DNA of 64,000 nt from Halarcobacter sp. (GCA_030145305.1 JAQYVX010000005.1:143493-207492); one strand, 5' to 3'; counted from the first letter of the stretch, positions 7,340 to 17,024 are shown. A program made the numbers and translations. Notes: generated from the sequence alone by a model not told the origin.

Positions 7340-9859
7340 ATGAGTTCAAACATAAAAATTGAAGTACCTGAGTTTTTGAATATTGGTGTAGATTGTACAT
7401 CAAAGCATTTAGGAACATCAAAAGAAAATAGTACAGCAATGATAATTGAAGATGACAAACTTGGTACTGATGAAATTACATACAAAGAATTATCAGAGAG
7501 ATCTGATCAAATATGTAACTTCCTAACAGGAATTGGAATTATGCCAAGAGATAGAGTATTAGTTTGTTTAAAAAACTCTTTAGCTTACCCTATCTCTTTC
7601 TTTGGAGCTATAAAAGCTGGAATTATTGCAGTTCCAACTTCTACACTTTTAAGTGGTTCAGAAGTTAAATATCTTGCAGAAGATTCACAAGCAAGTGCTA
7701 TTGTATTATCTGCATCTATGTATGAGAACCTAGTTCCTTATTTAGAAAATGTTGATAACTTAAAAACAATCATTATTGCTGGGATTGATTCAGTAGAAGA
7801 ATTAAAAAGACCAAAAGGGATAAACCTTTATGCGTTAAGTGAGATTTTAAAAAATACTGATAAAACTCCAAATCATTATAAATCTAAATCAGGAGAACCT
7901 GCATATTTAGTATATACTTCAGGAACAACAGGTTATCCAAAGGGAGTTTTACATTCACATAGATCACTTGTAGGAAGAACTCCTGCTACTGAGTATTGGT
8001 TTAACTTTAAAGAGAATGATAGAATTATGCATTCTGGTAAATTTAATTGGACTTATGTCTTAGGTTCTGCTCTTATGGATCCATTATATAATGGTCATAC
8101 TGTAATTGCTTATGAAGGTGTAAATGATGCAGGAACGTGGATTGAATTAATTAAAAAACACAAATGTACTATGTTTATTGGTGTTCCAACTATCTATAGA
8201 CAGATTATTCAAAAAACAGAATTTTCTGCAAAAGATTGCCCAAGTTTGAGATATTGTATGAGTGCGGGTGAGCATTTATCAGATGAAATGATTGGCTTAT
8301 GGAGAGATAGATTTAAGCAAGATATTTATGAAGCAATTGGAATGAGTGAGTGTTCTTACTATATTTCACATTCTATAAATAACCCAATTAGACCTGGTTC
8401 TGCTGGCTTTGTTCAACCAGGACACACTGTAAAATTAATTGATCCTGATACTTTAGAAGAAGTTGGAACTGAAGAAGAAGGCATGATTTGTATTGGAGAA
8501 GATGATCCAGGATTATTCTTAGAATATTGGCAATTAGAGGATGAAACGACTAAAGCTAAACATGATGGATATTTCTTTACAGGGGATTATGCTAAAAAAG
8601 ATAAAGATGGTTATATCTGGTTTATTGGTAGAAAAGACGATATTATCAACACTTTTGGCTTTAGAGTATCTCCACATGAAATTGAAAGAGTTGTAAAAAC
8701 TCATAACGCTGTTGCAGATTGTGTTGCTTTTGGATTAGAAATTGGAAAAGATAAAGTAATTGTTGCAATTGCTGTAATTGGACATGAAAAATTAAGTGAA
8801 GAAAAAGAACAAGAAATTTTAAAATTTTCACAAGATAATTTAGCAAAATATAAAGCACCTAAAACAATATTTGGTCTAAATGATTATCCAAGAACTAAAA
8901 ATGGAAAAGTTCTAAGAAAACAACTTGTAAAACAATTACATGAAAAATATCATGCAATTGAAACTGGTGAAGAGATTATTAAATACAAAGCAAGAAGATC
9001 AATGTTATTTGTACCTGCATATAATAAAAAGTTTGTACAAAAAGCAAAATCAGTATTAGCTGATTCTATTGTATTTGATTTAGAAGCTATTTTACAAGAA
9101 CAAAGAGAAATAGCTAGAAATGTTATAAAAGAAGTATATGCTGAAGAAGGTTCTAAATTTGGAGATTCTGAAAGAATTTTAAAAGTTAATTTCTTAGGAA
9201 GTGAAGACTTTAAAAAAGATATGGAATTAGCAGCTGATATTGAAATTGATGCAATCTTATTTTCAAGAATTGAAACAAAAGAGCAAGTTTTAGAAGCAGA
9301 AAAAGCATTAATAGAACTTAATCCAAATCTTACAATGATGCTAATGATTGAAACACCACTTTCAATTTTAAATTCACCTGATATTTGTGCGGCAAGTTCA
9401 AAACTTGAAGTTATAGTTGTAGGTTCTAATACTCTTGCTAATAGACTTCAAATTGATATTAGAAGAGGTTCTAAAGCTATGTTTAATTACCTAGCTAGAA
9501 TTGCTTTATCTGCTAAAGCATATGGAAAAACAGTTATTGATGGACCTCATAATGATGTTCATGATGAGTTTGCTTGTGAAGATTCAACTAAAGATGCCTT
9601 TAACTTAGGTTTTGATGGTAAATCATTAATTCATCCGGTACAAGTTGAATATATTAATGATATCTTTACTCCAAAACAAAAAGAAGTAGAAGACTATGAA
9701 GAAATGATTAGCCTATACGAAAAAGCTGCAAAAGAAGGTAAAGAGGTTATTCAATATAAAGATAAACTTGTTGACAAATGTAGAATTGTTTGGGCTAAAA
9801 AAATGATTACATTATATGAAACATATAAATCTTTAGGTCAAAACCTATTTAATAAGTAA
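7340..9859 (+). CDS. Acyl-CoA ligase fused to a degenerate CitE-like lyase domain
   Basis: The protein has 839 residues in two domains. Residues 1 to about 540 form an AMP-forming acyl-CoA synthetase: YTSGTTGYPKGVLHSH is the ATP-binding loop, then YEAIGMSE, FTGDYAKKDKDGYIWFIGR and RTKNGKVLRKQL with the catalytic Lys. Residues from about 551 to 839 form a CitE-type domain starting RRSMLFVPAYNKK. In this domain the usual FDLED reads FDLEA (579-583), the usual R-V-N reads K-V-N (615-617) and the Asp after the late barrel Gly reads Asn697, while Glu671 remains. The ligase looks active; the lyase domain may be altered or structural. No frameshift is visible. Confidence 0.85.
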   Translation: MSSNIKIEVPEFLNIGVDCTSKHLGTSKENSTAMIIEDDKLGTDEITYKELSERSDQICNFLTGIGIMPRDRVLVCLKNSLAYPISFFGAIKAGIIAVPTSTLLSGSEVKYLAEDSQASAIVLSASMYENLVPYLENVDNLKTIIIAGIDSVEELKRPKGINLYALSEILKNTDKTPNHYKSKSGEPAYLVYTSGTTGYPKGVLHSHRSLVGRTPATEYWFNFKENDRIMHSGKFNWTYVLGSALMDPLYNGHTVIAYEGVNDAGTWIELIKKHKCTMFIGVPTIYRQIIQKTEFSAKDCPSLRYCMSAGEHLSDEMIGLWRDRFKQDIYEAIGMSECSYYISHSINNPIRPGSAGFVQPGHTVKLIDPDTLEEVGTEEEGMICIGEDDPGLFLEYWQLEDETTKAKHDGYFFTGDYAKKDKDGYIWFIGRKDDIINTFGFRVSPHEIERVVKTHNAVADCVAFGLEIGKDKVIVAIAVIGHEKLSEEKEQEILKFSQDNLAKYKAPKTIFGLNDYPRTKNGKVLRKQLVKQLHEKYHAIETGEEIIKYKARRSMLFVPAYNKKFVQKAKSVLADSIVFDLEAILQEQREIARNVIKEVYAEEGSKFGDSERILKVNFLGSEDFKKDMELAADIEIDAILFSRIETKEQVLEAEKALIELNPNLTMMLMIETPLSILNSPDICAASSKLEVIVVGSNTLANRLQIDIRRGSKAMFNYLARIALSAKAYGKTVIDGPHNDVHDEFACEDSTKDAFNLGFDGKSLIHPVQVEYINDIFTPKQKEVEDYEEMISLYEKAAKEGKEVIQYKDKLVDKCRIVWAKKMITLYETYKSLGQNLFNK

Positions 9860-9868
9860 GGATTAGTA

Positions 9869-10951
9869 ATGTCTAAAATAAGTACTAAGATTAGCTCAAA
9901 AATAAATATTGGAAACTTTTTTGAAGACTTTTCTATTGGTCAAAAAATTGTTCACCCACTTCCTAGAACAATTAGTGAAGGCGATGTATCTTTATATATT
10001 GCTTTTACTGGTTCTAGATTTGCCCTTCATTCATCGGATATAGTTGCCAATGAAATGGGATATGAGAAAAGACCTATTGATGATACTTTAATGTTTCATT
10101 TAACATTTGGAAAATCTGTACAAGATGTATCTTTAAATGCAATTGCAAATTTAGGTTATGCTGAGATTGCTTTTCCTAATCCAGTATATGTGGGAGATAC
10201 AGTTTCAATGACATCAACAGTTATTGGACTAAAAGAAAACTCAAGTGGAAAAAGTGGAGTTGTATATGTTCACTCTATTGGATATAACCAAAATCATGAT
10301 GAAGTTCTAAATTTCAAAAGATGGGTTATGGTTCATAAGAAAGATAAAGAAACTAAATCAGGAATCAATGAAGTTCCTACTTTTGCAAAAACTACTCCGA
10401 TTTTAGATGAGATTAATCTTCCTAAAATCAAGTGTGTAGATACTAATGCAAGTGGTGGAAAATTCTTTTTTGAAGATTATGAAGCTGGGGAGAGATTAAA
10501 TCATCCAGATGGTATTACAGTTGATAATAGTGATCATACACTAGCAACTAAGTTATACCAAAACAATGCAAAAGTACATTTTAATGATCACATGATGAAA
10601 AGCTCACCAATGGGTCAAAGGTTAATGTATGGGGGAATTGTTATTTCAATGGCAAGAGCATTATCATTTAATGGTTTTCAAAATGCTCAGAATATATATG
10701 CAATAAATAGTGGCGCCCATGCAAACCCTACATATGCAGGGGATACAATTTATGCCTATACGGAAGTTTTAGAAACTATTGATCATAAAAGAGACGATAT
10801 TGGATTATTAAGATTAAGAACGATTGCTATTACAAATCAAAAATCTTCTGAAATTGAAAATCCAAAAGATGAAAATGGTAAGTATTTAAAAAATGTAGTA
10901 CTTGACTTGGATTATACAGTTGTTATTCCAAAGAAAAAAACAAAAAAATAA
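9869..10951 (+). CDS. mch: Mesaconyl-CoA hydratase (MaoC-type, double hotdog)
   Basis: The 360-residue protein consists of two MaoC-like hotdog halves. The first half matches the mesaconyl-CoA hydratase family closely: GNFFEDFSIGQKIVH, PRTISEGDVSLY, SRFALHSSD, SLNAIANLGYAEI and GVVYVHSIGYNQ. The second half contains GERLNHPDGITVDNSDHTLA and a GGIVISMARAL helix. Known members reversibly hydrate mesaconyl-C1-CoA to beta-methylmalyl-CoA in the ethylmalonyl-CoA pathway and the 3-hydroxypropionate cycle. It sits 9 bases after the ligase-lyase fusion. It fixes the likely chemistry of the operon better than any other gene here. Confidence 0.85.
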   Translation: MSKISTKISSKINIGNFFEDFSIGQKIVHPLPRTISEGDVSLYIAFTGSRFALHSSDIVANEMGYEKRPIDDTLMFHLTFGKSVQDVSLNAIANLGYAEIAFPNPVYVGDTVSMTSTVIGLKENSSGKSGVVYVHSIGYNQNHDEVLNFKRWVMVHKKDKETKSGINEVPTFAKTTPILDEINLPKIKCVDTNASGGKFFFEDYEAGERLNHPDGITVDNSDHTLATKLYQNNAKVHFNDHMMKSSPMGQRLMYGGIVISMARALSFNGFQNAQNIYAINSGAHANPTYAGDTIYAYTEVLETIDHKRDDIGLLRLRTIAITNQKSSEIENPKDENGKYLKNVVLDLDYTVVIPKKKTKK

Positions 10952-10971
10952 ATAAAAAAAAGGAAAATATT

Positions 10972-11955
10972 ATGACACACCCTAACGAAGCACTATTTGG
11001 TTCAGGAAACAATTTACCAATTATCCCATCTTGTGAGCATTTTGCAGGTAGCGAAAAGCTAATCTTAAAAGGTTTCCAAATGCAAGAAAAATTAGGACCT
11101 GTTTTTGATATAACTTGTGATTGTGAAGATGGAGCTGAAACTGGTAAAGAAGTGGAACATGCAAATATGATTGTAAGAGTTGTTAACTCTGAAGCAAACA
11201 AATATGCAATGGCAGGAACGAGAATTCATGATTTTGATCATCCAGATTGGAGACAAGATATTGATATTTTAGTACCAGGAGCTGGTGAAAAACTTGCATA
11301 TATTACTATTCCAAAATCAACTTCATATGAAGATGCTAAAACTCAAGTTGAATATATTCAAGCTAAATGTAAAGAAGCTGGAATTTCAAGAGAAATTCCT
11401 ATTCACGTTTTAATTGAAACTCATGGAGCATTAAGAGATGTAGAAAAAACTGCAACTTTGCCTTGGGTACAAGTTCTTGACTTTGGATTAATGGACTTTG
11501 TTTCAGGTTACCAAGGTGCAATTCCTGCATCAAATATGAGATCACCTGGTCAATTTGATCATAGATTAATTGGTGCTGCTAAAGCAAAAGTTGTTCAAGC
11601 TGCTTTAGAAAACCATATTATTCCTTGTCACAATGTTACTTTAGATTTAAAAAATCCATACCAAACATATAAAGACGCTGAAAGAGCTAAAAATGAATTT
11701 GGATTCTTAAGAATGTGGTCAATTTACCCAACACAAGTAACAGCAATTGTTGATGCAATGAAACCTGACTTTACAGAACTTGAAGCTGCACAAAATATTT
11801 TATTAGCTGCACAAGATGCTGAATGGGGACCTATTCAATATGATGGTGAATTACATGATAGAGCAACATATAGATATTTTTGGGAATTAGTTCAAAGAGC
11901 AAATTTCTCTGGAACAAAATTACAAGAAGAAGTTTCAAAAAGATTCTTTTCTTAA
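10972..11955 (+). CDS. CitE-like CoA-ester lyase, malyl/methylmalyl-CoA lyase type
   Basis: This 327-residue HpcH/HpaI-fold protein has an intact metal and CoA-ester set: CDCEDGAE at 50-57, Arg84 in GTRIH, Glu149 in LIETHGAL and Asp175 in FGLMDFVSG. The length is typical of CoA-ester lyases that split beta-methylmalyl-CoA, malyl-CoA or citramalyl-CoA. It is the last gene of the operon (20 bases after mch, with AAAGGAAAATATT as SD) and would cleave the hydratase product to an acyl-CoA and an oxoacid. Which of the three lyase-type domains does this cannot be told from sequence. Confidence 0.8.
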   Translation: MTHPNEALFGSGNNLPIIPSCEHFAGSEKLILKGFQMQEKLGPVFDITCDCEDGAETGKEVEHANMIVRVVNSEANKYAMAGTRIHDFDHPDWRQDIDILVPGAGEKLAYITIPKSTSYEDAKTQVEYIQAKCKEAGISREIPIHVLIETHGALRDVEKTATLPWVQVLDFGLMDFVSGYQGAIPASNMRSPGQFDHRLIGAAKAKVVQAALENHIIPCHNVTLDLKNPYQTYKDAERAKNEFGFLRMWSIYPTQVTAIVDAMKPDFTELEAAQNILLAAQDAEWGPIQYDGELHDRATYRYFWELVQRANFSGTKLQEEVSKRFFS

Positions 11956-11988
11956 TCATTAAGATTAAGACAAAAAGTTTTATATATA

Positions 11989-12021
11989 TTTTAGATAAGA
12001 AGAATATCTTCTTATCTAAAA
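11989..12021. terminator. Perfect 15-bp hairpin after the CoA-lyase operon
   Basis: Arms at 11989-12003 and 12007-12021 (core TTTAGATAAGAAGA against TCTTCTTATCTAAA) are perfectly complementary with a 3-base loop. It lies 34 bases after the last operon gene. No long U run follows on the plus strand, so termination may be leaky and let transcription reach the DUF5718 gene. Confidence 0.6.
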
Positions 12022-12040
12022 ATTAATTTAAGGATAAAAA

Positions 12041-12106
12041 ATGAATAATAAAAAATTACCTGTCAAGGTCGCCTACTACAGTGAGAAGAGTTTATATCCC
12101 AGGTAG
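12041..12106 (+). CDS. Possible 21-residue small ORF in a GC-richer patch
   Basis: ATG at 12041 is preceded by AAGGA at good spacing and opens a 21-codon frame ending at TAG (12104-12106). The bases 12058-12104 are clearly richer in G and C than the flanks. A second frame (12063-12149) is open across the same DNA and would be joined by a +1 slip on the A6 run. I do not recognise either peptide. It may be a leader peptide, a decayed gene or an RNA element. Confidence 0.25.
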   Translation: MNNKKLPVKVAYYSEKSLYPR

Positions 12107-12227
12107 ATTTAAAGACAATAAAATCAACTACCCTATAAACTTCAATTAAAAATTCTCACTCTAATAAATAATCATCAAAAACAAAAAAATTATTGTCAAA
12201 TATTTTAAAAAATAAAAAGGCATAAAA

Positions 12228-13070
12228 ATGAATAAATATAATATAAATGTAGAAGAATTAAGAGATTATTTAGGATTTGGTGTTGCAGGAAATTTTGCAA
12301 ACCACTTAGGAGAAGCTGGAGAAGCTGATGAGTTTTCAGTAATAAAAACAGAAGATAAAGATGCACCAAAAGGACTTTTCCCTTTTTATATCCCAAATCA
12401 CGATACTTTTTTAGGCGAATTCCCTATTTGTACAGATAAAATCAATCACAATGATATGGAACATTTACAAGTTGAAGCAGAAGTTGGATTAATTTGTGAT
12501 TTTGTTTATGAAAATGAAAAACTAGTAGATTTAAAACCAAGGTTTTTTGGCGCATTTAATGACTGTTCTAACAGAATTCAAGATGGAAATAAACTAAGCA
12601 CAAAAAAAAATTGGGGCTCTAATTCTAAAGGAATAGCAACAGAATTTATAGAAATTGATAATTTTGAAGAAAATGGAATTCTATCAAGATTTCATATTGC
12701 TTCATTTGTAAGAAGAAATGGTGTTCTAAAAGATTATGGGACAATAAGTGCTGTAAAATCGTACTCATACTTCTTTAATCAATTAAAAGATTGGATGATT
12801 GATAAATTTAATACTCAAGAAGATTCTGGTCCTTTAGAAGAATTACCTCCTTTTTTAAAAGATATAAAGAAACATAAAGGTCTATTAATAGCAGCAGGAG
12901 CAACGGCATATACAGATTTTGGGAAACACAATTTTTTAGAAAAAGGAGATGAAATTTATATATATGTATATAATGCCCATTTTCACTCTTTTGAAGATAT
13001 TATGCAAGATATGTCAGGAATGGATTTGCACTTGTCACAATGTAGTAAATTACACCAAATTGTGGAATAA
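12228..13070 (+). CDS. DUF5718 family protein
   Basis: This 280-residue protein begins with the family-like block YLGFGVAGNFANHLGEAGEA and continues with the conserved segments FPFYIPNHDTFLGEFP and QVEAEVGLICDF. These features recall the fumarylacetoacetate hydrolase fold, and the annotation DUF5718 is from memory of that family in Campylobacterota. No signal peptide or membrane segment is visible. It follows the CoA-lyase operon after 272 bases, past a hairpin, so co-expression is possible but not shown. The function is unknown; an FAH-like hydrolase on a dicarboxylate intermediate is only a guess. Confidence 0.7.
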   Translation: MNKYNINVEELRDYLGFGVAGNFANHLGEAGEADEFSVIKTEDKDAPKGLFPFYIPNHDTFLGEFPICTDKINHNDMEHLQVEAEVGLICDFVYENEKLVDLKPRFFGAFNDCSNRIQDGNKLSTKKNWGSNSKGIATEFIEIDNFEENGILSRFHIASFVRRNGVLKDYGTISAVKSYSYFFNQLKDWMIDKFNTQEDSGPLEELPPFLKDIKKHKGLLIAAGATAYTDFGKHNFLEKGDEIYIYVYNAHFHSFEDIMQDMSGMDLHLSQCSKLHQIVE

Positions 13071-13173
13071 TTTAACTATATTTAAATTTAGCAAGCTCTT
13101 AATATCTAATTATTAGTAACTATTTATTTTTTTCTGTATAATTTAAGTAGAAATTTTAATAGGGGAATAAAAA

Positions 13174-15600
13174 ATGAAAAAAGAATCAAGTTTTGGAAAT
13201 AAACTATTGTTTCAAGTTTTAGGTGTAACAATATTTGTATTTGGATTAACAATGTTTTTTGTTACAAAATATTCTTATGACACAGCAGAAGATGATGCAA
13301 AAAACTATGTTAATGAAATGTCTGGAAAATATGCAGCACAAATTCAAAATAATATGAGCCAAGCTGTAGTTTTATCTAAAGCTATGTCTTCAAAATTTGA
13401 AGAAGCTTTAAATAGTAATGTTGCCTTAAATGAAGAAGAAGTAGTTAACTATTTTAAAGCTATTTTAAAAGATAATAAAGATGTTGTAGGAATTTGGTTT
13501 AAAAATAAACCTAAAGAATTATTCTTTAAGCTAAATGAAGATAACAAAGAAACAAATGGTTATGACAAAATAGGTCAATTTAATCCTTATGTAGTAAGAT
13601 CAAATGGAAATTTTGTAGTTCAATCTGGTTCAGTTTACAGTGATGAATTAGAGTGGATAAAAGGCCCAAAAGAAGCTGGAAAAACATATATAACTAAACC
13701 ATATTTATATTCAATTGATGGCGTAAAAGTTCTTATGACTACAATAGCAGTTCCTATGTATAATAAAGGTAATTTTATTGGTTCTATTGGTGTAGATATT
13801 ACTCTAAATACTTTTTCAAAAATGGCATCTTCAATTAAAATTTATGAGCATGGGTATTCATTTATTGTTGATAGTTTTGGAACAATTTTAGGACATCCTG
13901 ATAAAAAATTATTAGGCAAAGACCTATTAACTATGGCAAAAAATGATAGTGATTATGTGCAAATTTTAGAAAATACGAAAAAAAGTAAAGATTATATGTT
14001 TTTCAAAGAATCACATACAGATAACCTTGAATCACTTTATTATTCAAAATCATTTGAAATTTTAGATACTGGGAAAAACTGGACTTTTGTAATTTCTGCA
14101 CCAACAGCTGAATATATGTCTCATGCTATTTTTATTAGAAATTTCTCTATTATTGCAACACTTTTAGGTATTCTTATTATTGCTTTAGTAATCTATTTTT
14201 CAGTTAGAAAATTAAATAGTAATCTTTCTTCAATATCTGTAGGAGTAGAAGACTTCTTTAAATACTTAAATAAAGAGACAACAGATACTAAGCAAATTAC
14301 AATTAATTCAAAAGATGAATTTGGAGTAATGGCACATAGTATAAATGAAAATGTAACTAAAATCAGTCAAGCTATAAATGAAGACAATAGATTAATTGAT
14401 GAGGTAAAAATAATTGTAAATACTGTAGGAGAAGGTTATTTAGATAAAAGAATTAATAAATCAAGTACTTCTGAATCTCTTAATGAATTAAAAAATCTTT
14501 TAAATGATATGTTAAATAATCTTGAAGCTTTAGTAGGGAAAAATTTAAATAATATAAGTGATGTATTATCTCAATACTCACAAAGAAACTTTACGCCAAA
14601 TCTTGATGCCCAAACTTCAGGTAAAATTGGAAATGAAATTATTAGAATGAACAATATGATTTCAAGTATGTTAAAAGACAACCAACAAGATGGGCTATCG
14701 TTACAACAAAGTTCAGATGAATTAACATCTAATGTAAATACATTAAGTAATAATGCAACTTCTCAAGCGGCCTCTCTTGAAGAAACAGCTGCTTCTATTG
14801 ATGAAATCACAAGTAATATTGAACAAACTAGTCAAAAAGCACAAGAGATGTTAATCATTTCAAATCAAACAAAAGATTCTGCAACTGAAGGAAAAGCTTT
14901 AGCTAATGACACAGTTATTGCTATGGAAGAAATTAATGAAACTGTTATAAATATTAATGAAGCTATCTCGGTTATTGACCAAATAGCCTTCCAAACAAAT
15001 ATTCTATCTTTAAATGCAGCTGTTGAAGCAGCAACTGCTGGTGAAGCAGGAAAAGGCTTTGCTGTTGTTGCACAAGAAGTAAGAAATCTTGCTTCAAGAT
15101 CAGCTGAAGCTGCAAAAGAGATTAAAGATTTAGTTGAAAGCGCAACATCAAAAGCAAACAGTGGTAAAAATATTAGTAGTAAAATGATAGAAGGATTTAA
15201 TCAATTAGAAGAAAAAATTGTTCATACTAGTACTTTAATTGATGATGTTAGTAATGCTGCTAAAGAACAAACAATTGGTATGTCACAAATTGCAGATGCA
15301 GTTGGACAATTAGACCAATTTACACAAGAAAATGCTTCTGTTGCAGATAAAACAAACGAAATTGCACAAGAGACTAATAATATTGCAATTCAAATTGTTA
15401 AAAATGTTGATAAAAATAATTTTGAAGGAAAAGATACAAAAAAAGTTCTTCAAAAAAGAAGTGATGTGGCTTCTACTAATAGTAACAAAACTATTAATTC
15501 AGAGCCAAAAACATCTATTTCAGCAACAAAAATCAAAACAGAAGCTAAAATAATAACAGCAGAAAAATCAAACGATAATAATGAATGGGAAAGCTTCTAA
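13174..15600 (+). CDS. Methyl-accepting chemotaxis protein with dCache sensor
   Basis: The protein has 808 residues: a TM helix near 12-32, a periplasmic dCache-type sensor (about 35-310), a second TM near 320-342, a linker region and a cytoplasmic signalling domain (about 510-770). The hairpin tip is recognisable as [30 protein letters not shown] split by the usual Glu/Gly positions. The last residues, NEWESF, match the W-x-x-F pentapeptide that tethers the CheR methyltransferase or CheB. The ligand is unknown; dCache receptors bind amino acids, organic acids and similar compounds. It is monocistronic with a terminator at 15613. Confidence 0.93.
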   Translation: MKKESSFGNKLLFQVLGVTIFVFGLTMFFVTKYSYDTAEDDAKNYVNEMSGKYAAQIQNNMSQAVVLSKAMSSKFEEALNSNVALNEEEVVNYFKAILKDNKDVVGIWFKNKPKELFFKLNEDNKETNGYDKIGQFNPYVVRSNGNFVVQSGSVYSDELEWIKGPKEAGKTYITKPYLYSIDGVKVLMTTIAVPMYNKGNFIGSIGVDITLNTFSKMASSIKIYEHGYSFIVDSFGTILGHPDKKLLGKDLLTMAKNDSDYVQILENTKKSKDYMFFKESHTDNLESLYYSKSFEILDTGKNWTFVISAPTAEYMSHAIFIRNFSIIATLLGILIIALVIYFSVRKLNSNLSSISVGVEDFFKYLNKETTDTKQITINSKDEFGVMAHSINENVTKISQAINEDNRLIDEVKIIVNTVGEGYLDKRINKSSTSESLNELKNLLNDMLNNLEALVGKNLNNISDVLSQYSQRNFTPNLDAQTSGKIGNEIIRMNNMISSMLKDNQQDGLSLQQSSDELTSNVNTLSNNATSQAASLEETAASIDEITSNIEQTSQKAQEMLIISNQTKDSATEGKALANDTVIAMEEINETVININEAISVIDQIAFQTNILSLNAAVEAATAGEAGKGFAVVAQEVRNLASRSAEAAKEIKDLVESATSKANSGKNISSKMIEGFNQLEEKIVHTSTLIDDVSNAAKEQTIGMSQIADAVGQLDQFTQENASVADKTNEIAQETNNIAIQIVKNVDKNNFEGKDTKKVLQKRSDVASTNSNKTINSEPKTSISATKIKTEAKIITAEKSNDNNEWESF

Positions 15601-15612
15601 ATAAACAAATAG

Positions 15613-15644
15613 AAATTAAGAGGTACTCAAACCTCTTAATTTTT
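15613..15644 (+). terminator. Intrinsic terminator after the chemoreceptor gene
   Basis: AAATTAAGAGGT (15613-15624) pairs perfectly with ACCTCTTAATTT (15631-15642) around a 6-base loop, and a T run follows, 12 bases after the stop codon. Confidence 0.85.
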
Positions 15645-15756
15645 AGATAAATTCAATTGCTTAAAAAAATGATAAAACTCTCTTTTATTAAAACCTAAGA
15701 TACTTTCGTTAGGATTTCATTTATTAATATTTCATTAAAAATAAAAAGGTTAGATC

Positions 15757-17013
15757 ATGAGTCTAAAAAAAATTGTTTTTCCAATATCATCTTTATTTTT
15801 TGCAATAGGTTTTTTAGCTATTGGATACGGTATGATTTTAACATTTGTAGGCGTATATTTAAAGGAATTAGAAGTTAGTAATACTGTAATTGGTATTATA
15901 AATGCCTCATTTTTTTTAGGAGCAGTTTTATCTTCAATATTTAGCCAAAAATTTATATCCACAGTTGGACATATCAGAAGTTTTGCAGCCTTTGCAGCTC
16001 TTATGGTAATAACATTTCTAATGCACTCTCTTTTCTTTAATGAAGTATTATGGGCTATTTTGAGATTACTTTCTGGTTTTTCTTTTTATGCTCTTTTGAT
16101 TATATTAGAAAGCTGGTTAAATGAAAAAAGTTCTGAGGAAAGTAGAGGACGAATATTAGCTATTTATACAATAGTTTTCTATCTAGCAACTGCACTAGGA
16201 CAACTTTTTTTAAATATAGATGATCACTTTAAAGAATATATTTTTACAATAGGTTCTACTCTTGTTTTATTTTCTGTAATTTTTATTTCTCTAACTAAAA
16301 TAAAAGAACCTATTTTAGAACCTTTTGAAAAACTTAGTTTTCCAAAAATTTTTTCTATAGTTCCACTTGCAACTGTTACAAGTTTTATTAGTGGTTTTTT
16401 AGTAGGTGGTTTTTTCTCAATGGCCCCTGTTTATATTCTTATGCAAGGTAGCTCTGTTGAACTTGTTTCAAAGTTTATGATAGTTTCAATTATAGGTGGA
16501 CTAATTTCACAATGGCCAGTAGGAATACTTTCAGATAGATTTGGAAGAAGAAAACTTATTTCTATAACTTCATTTCTTAGTGCCGTAACTTCCTTTTTAT
16601 TTATATTATATGCCAACGAAGAGATTTATTTATACACACTAGGATTTTGTTTAGGATTGTCAGTATTTACCCTATATCCTTTAGCCGTAGCAAGAGCAAA
16701 TGATGTTGTAGATGAAAATAAAGATATTGTAGAGATAAGTAGATCTTTACTATTTACTTATGGAATTGGCTCATTTCTTGCTCCACTTATAATAGGTGTG
16801 GGATTAAGTCTAACTCCTAACTTCTTATTTATAAGTTTCTTCATTTTATGCCTTATTTTAAGTATCTATGCCTTAACACAAGAAAGAGTAAAAGACAAAG
16901 ACTTAAGTGTCTTTGTAAACATTCCTGTTACTTCAGGAGCAGAATTACCACAACTAGATCCAAGACAAGATGAAGAGTATGCTCACGACTCAAATAATTC
17001 TTATTTTCAGTAA
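15757..17013 (+). CDS. MFS transporter, YcaD-like
   Basis: The 418-residue protein has about 12 hydrophobic helices. It contains the MFS loop signature DRFGRRK between helices 8 and 9 and a weak counterpart after helix 2. The block LLSGFSFYALLIILESWLN is typical of the YcaD/sugar-phosphate-like MFS branch. The cytoplasmic C-tail is short and acidic. The substrate cannot be deduced. It is a single gene with its own terminator shared with the convergent flavoprotein gene. Confidence 0.8.
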   Translation: MSLKKIVFPISSLFFAIGFLAIGYGMILTFVGVYLKELEVSNTVIGIINASFFLGAVLSSIFSQKFISTVGHIRSFAAFAALMVITFLMHSLFFNEVLWAILRLLSGFSFYALLIILESWLNEKSSEESRGRILAIYTIVFYLATALGQLFLNIDDHFKEYIFTIGSTLVLFSVIFISLTKIKEPILEPFEKLSFPKIFSIVPLATVTSFISGFLVGGFFSMAPVYILMQGSSVELVSKFMIVSIIGGLISQWPVGILSDRFGRRKLISITSFLSAVTSFLFILYANEEIYLYTLGFCLGLSVFTLYPLAVARANDVVDENKDIVEISRSLLFTYGIGSFLAPLIIGVGLSLTPNFLFISFFILCLILSIYALTQERVKDKDLSVFVNIPVTSGAELPQLDPRQDEEYAHDSNNSYFQ

Positions 17014-17024
17014 ATATTATTGAT

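Noticed and set aside
7340..9859. Two separate genes split by a sequencing error
   Set aside because: The reading frame runs continuously from the ligase through the linker to the CitE-like domain, with no stop codon and no sign of a new start with SD at the junction.
11956..12227. tRNA or known small RNA in the GC-richer patch
   Set aside because: No cloverleaf arms, no TTCRANY loop and no CCA end can be formed; it was kept only as an open observation.
15687..15718. CCTAA...TTAGG inverted repeat upstream of the MFS gene
   Set aside because: Arms are only five bases with mismatched flanks and a 10-base spacer; too weak to call an operator.
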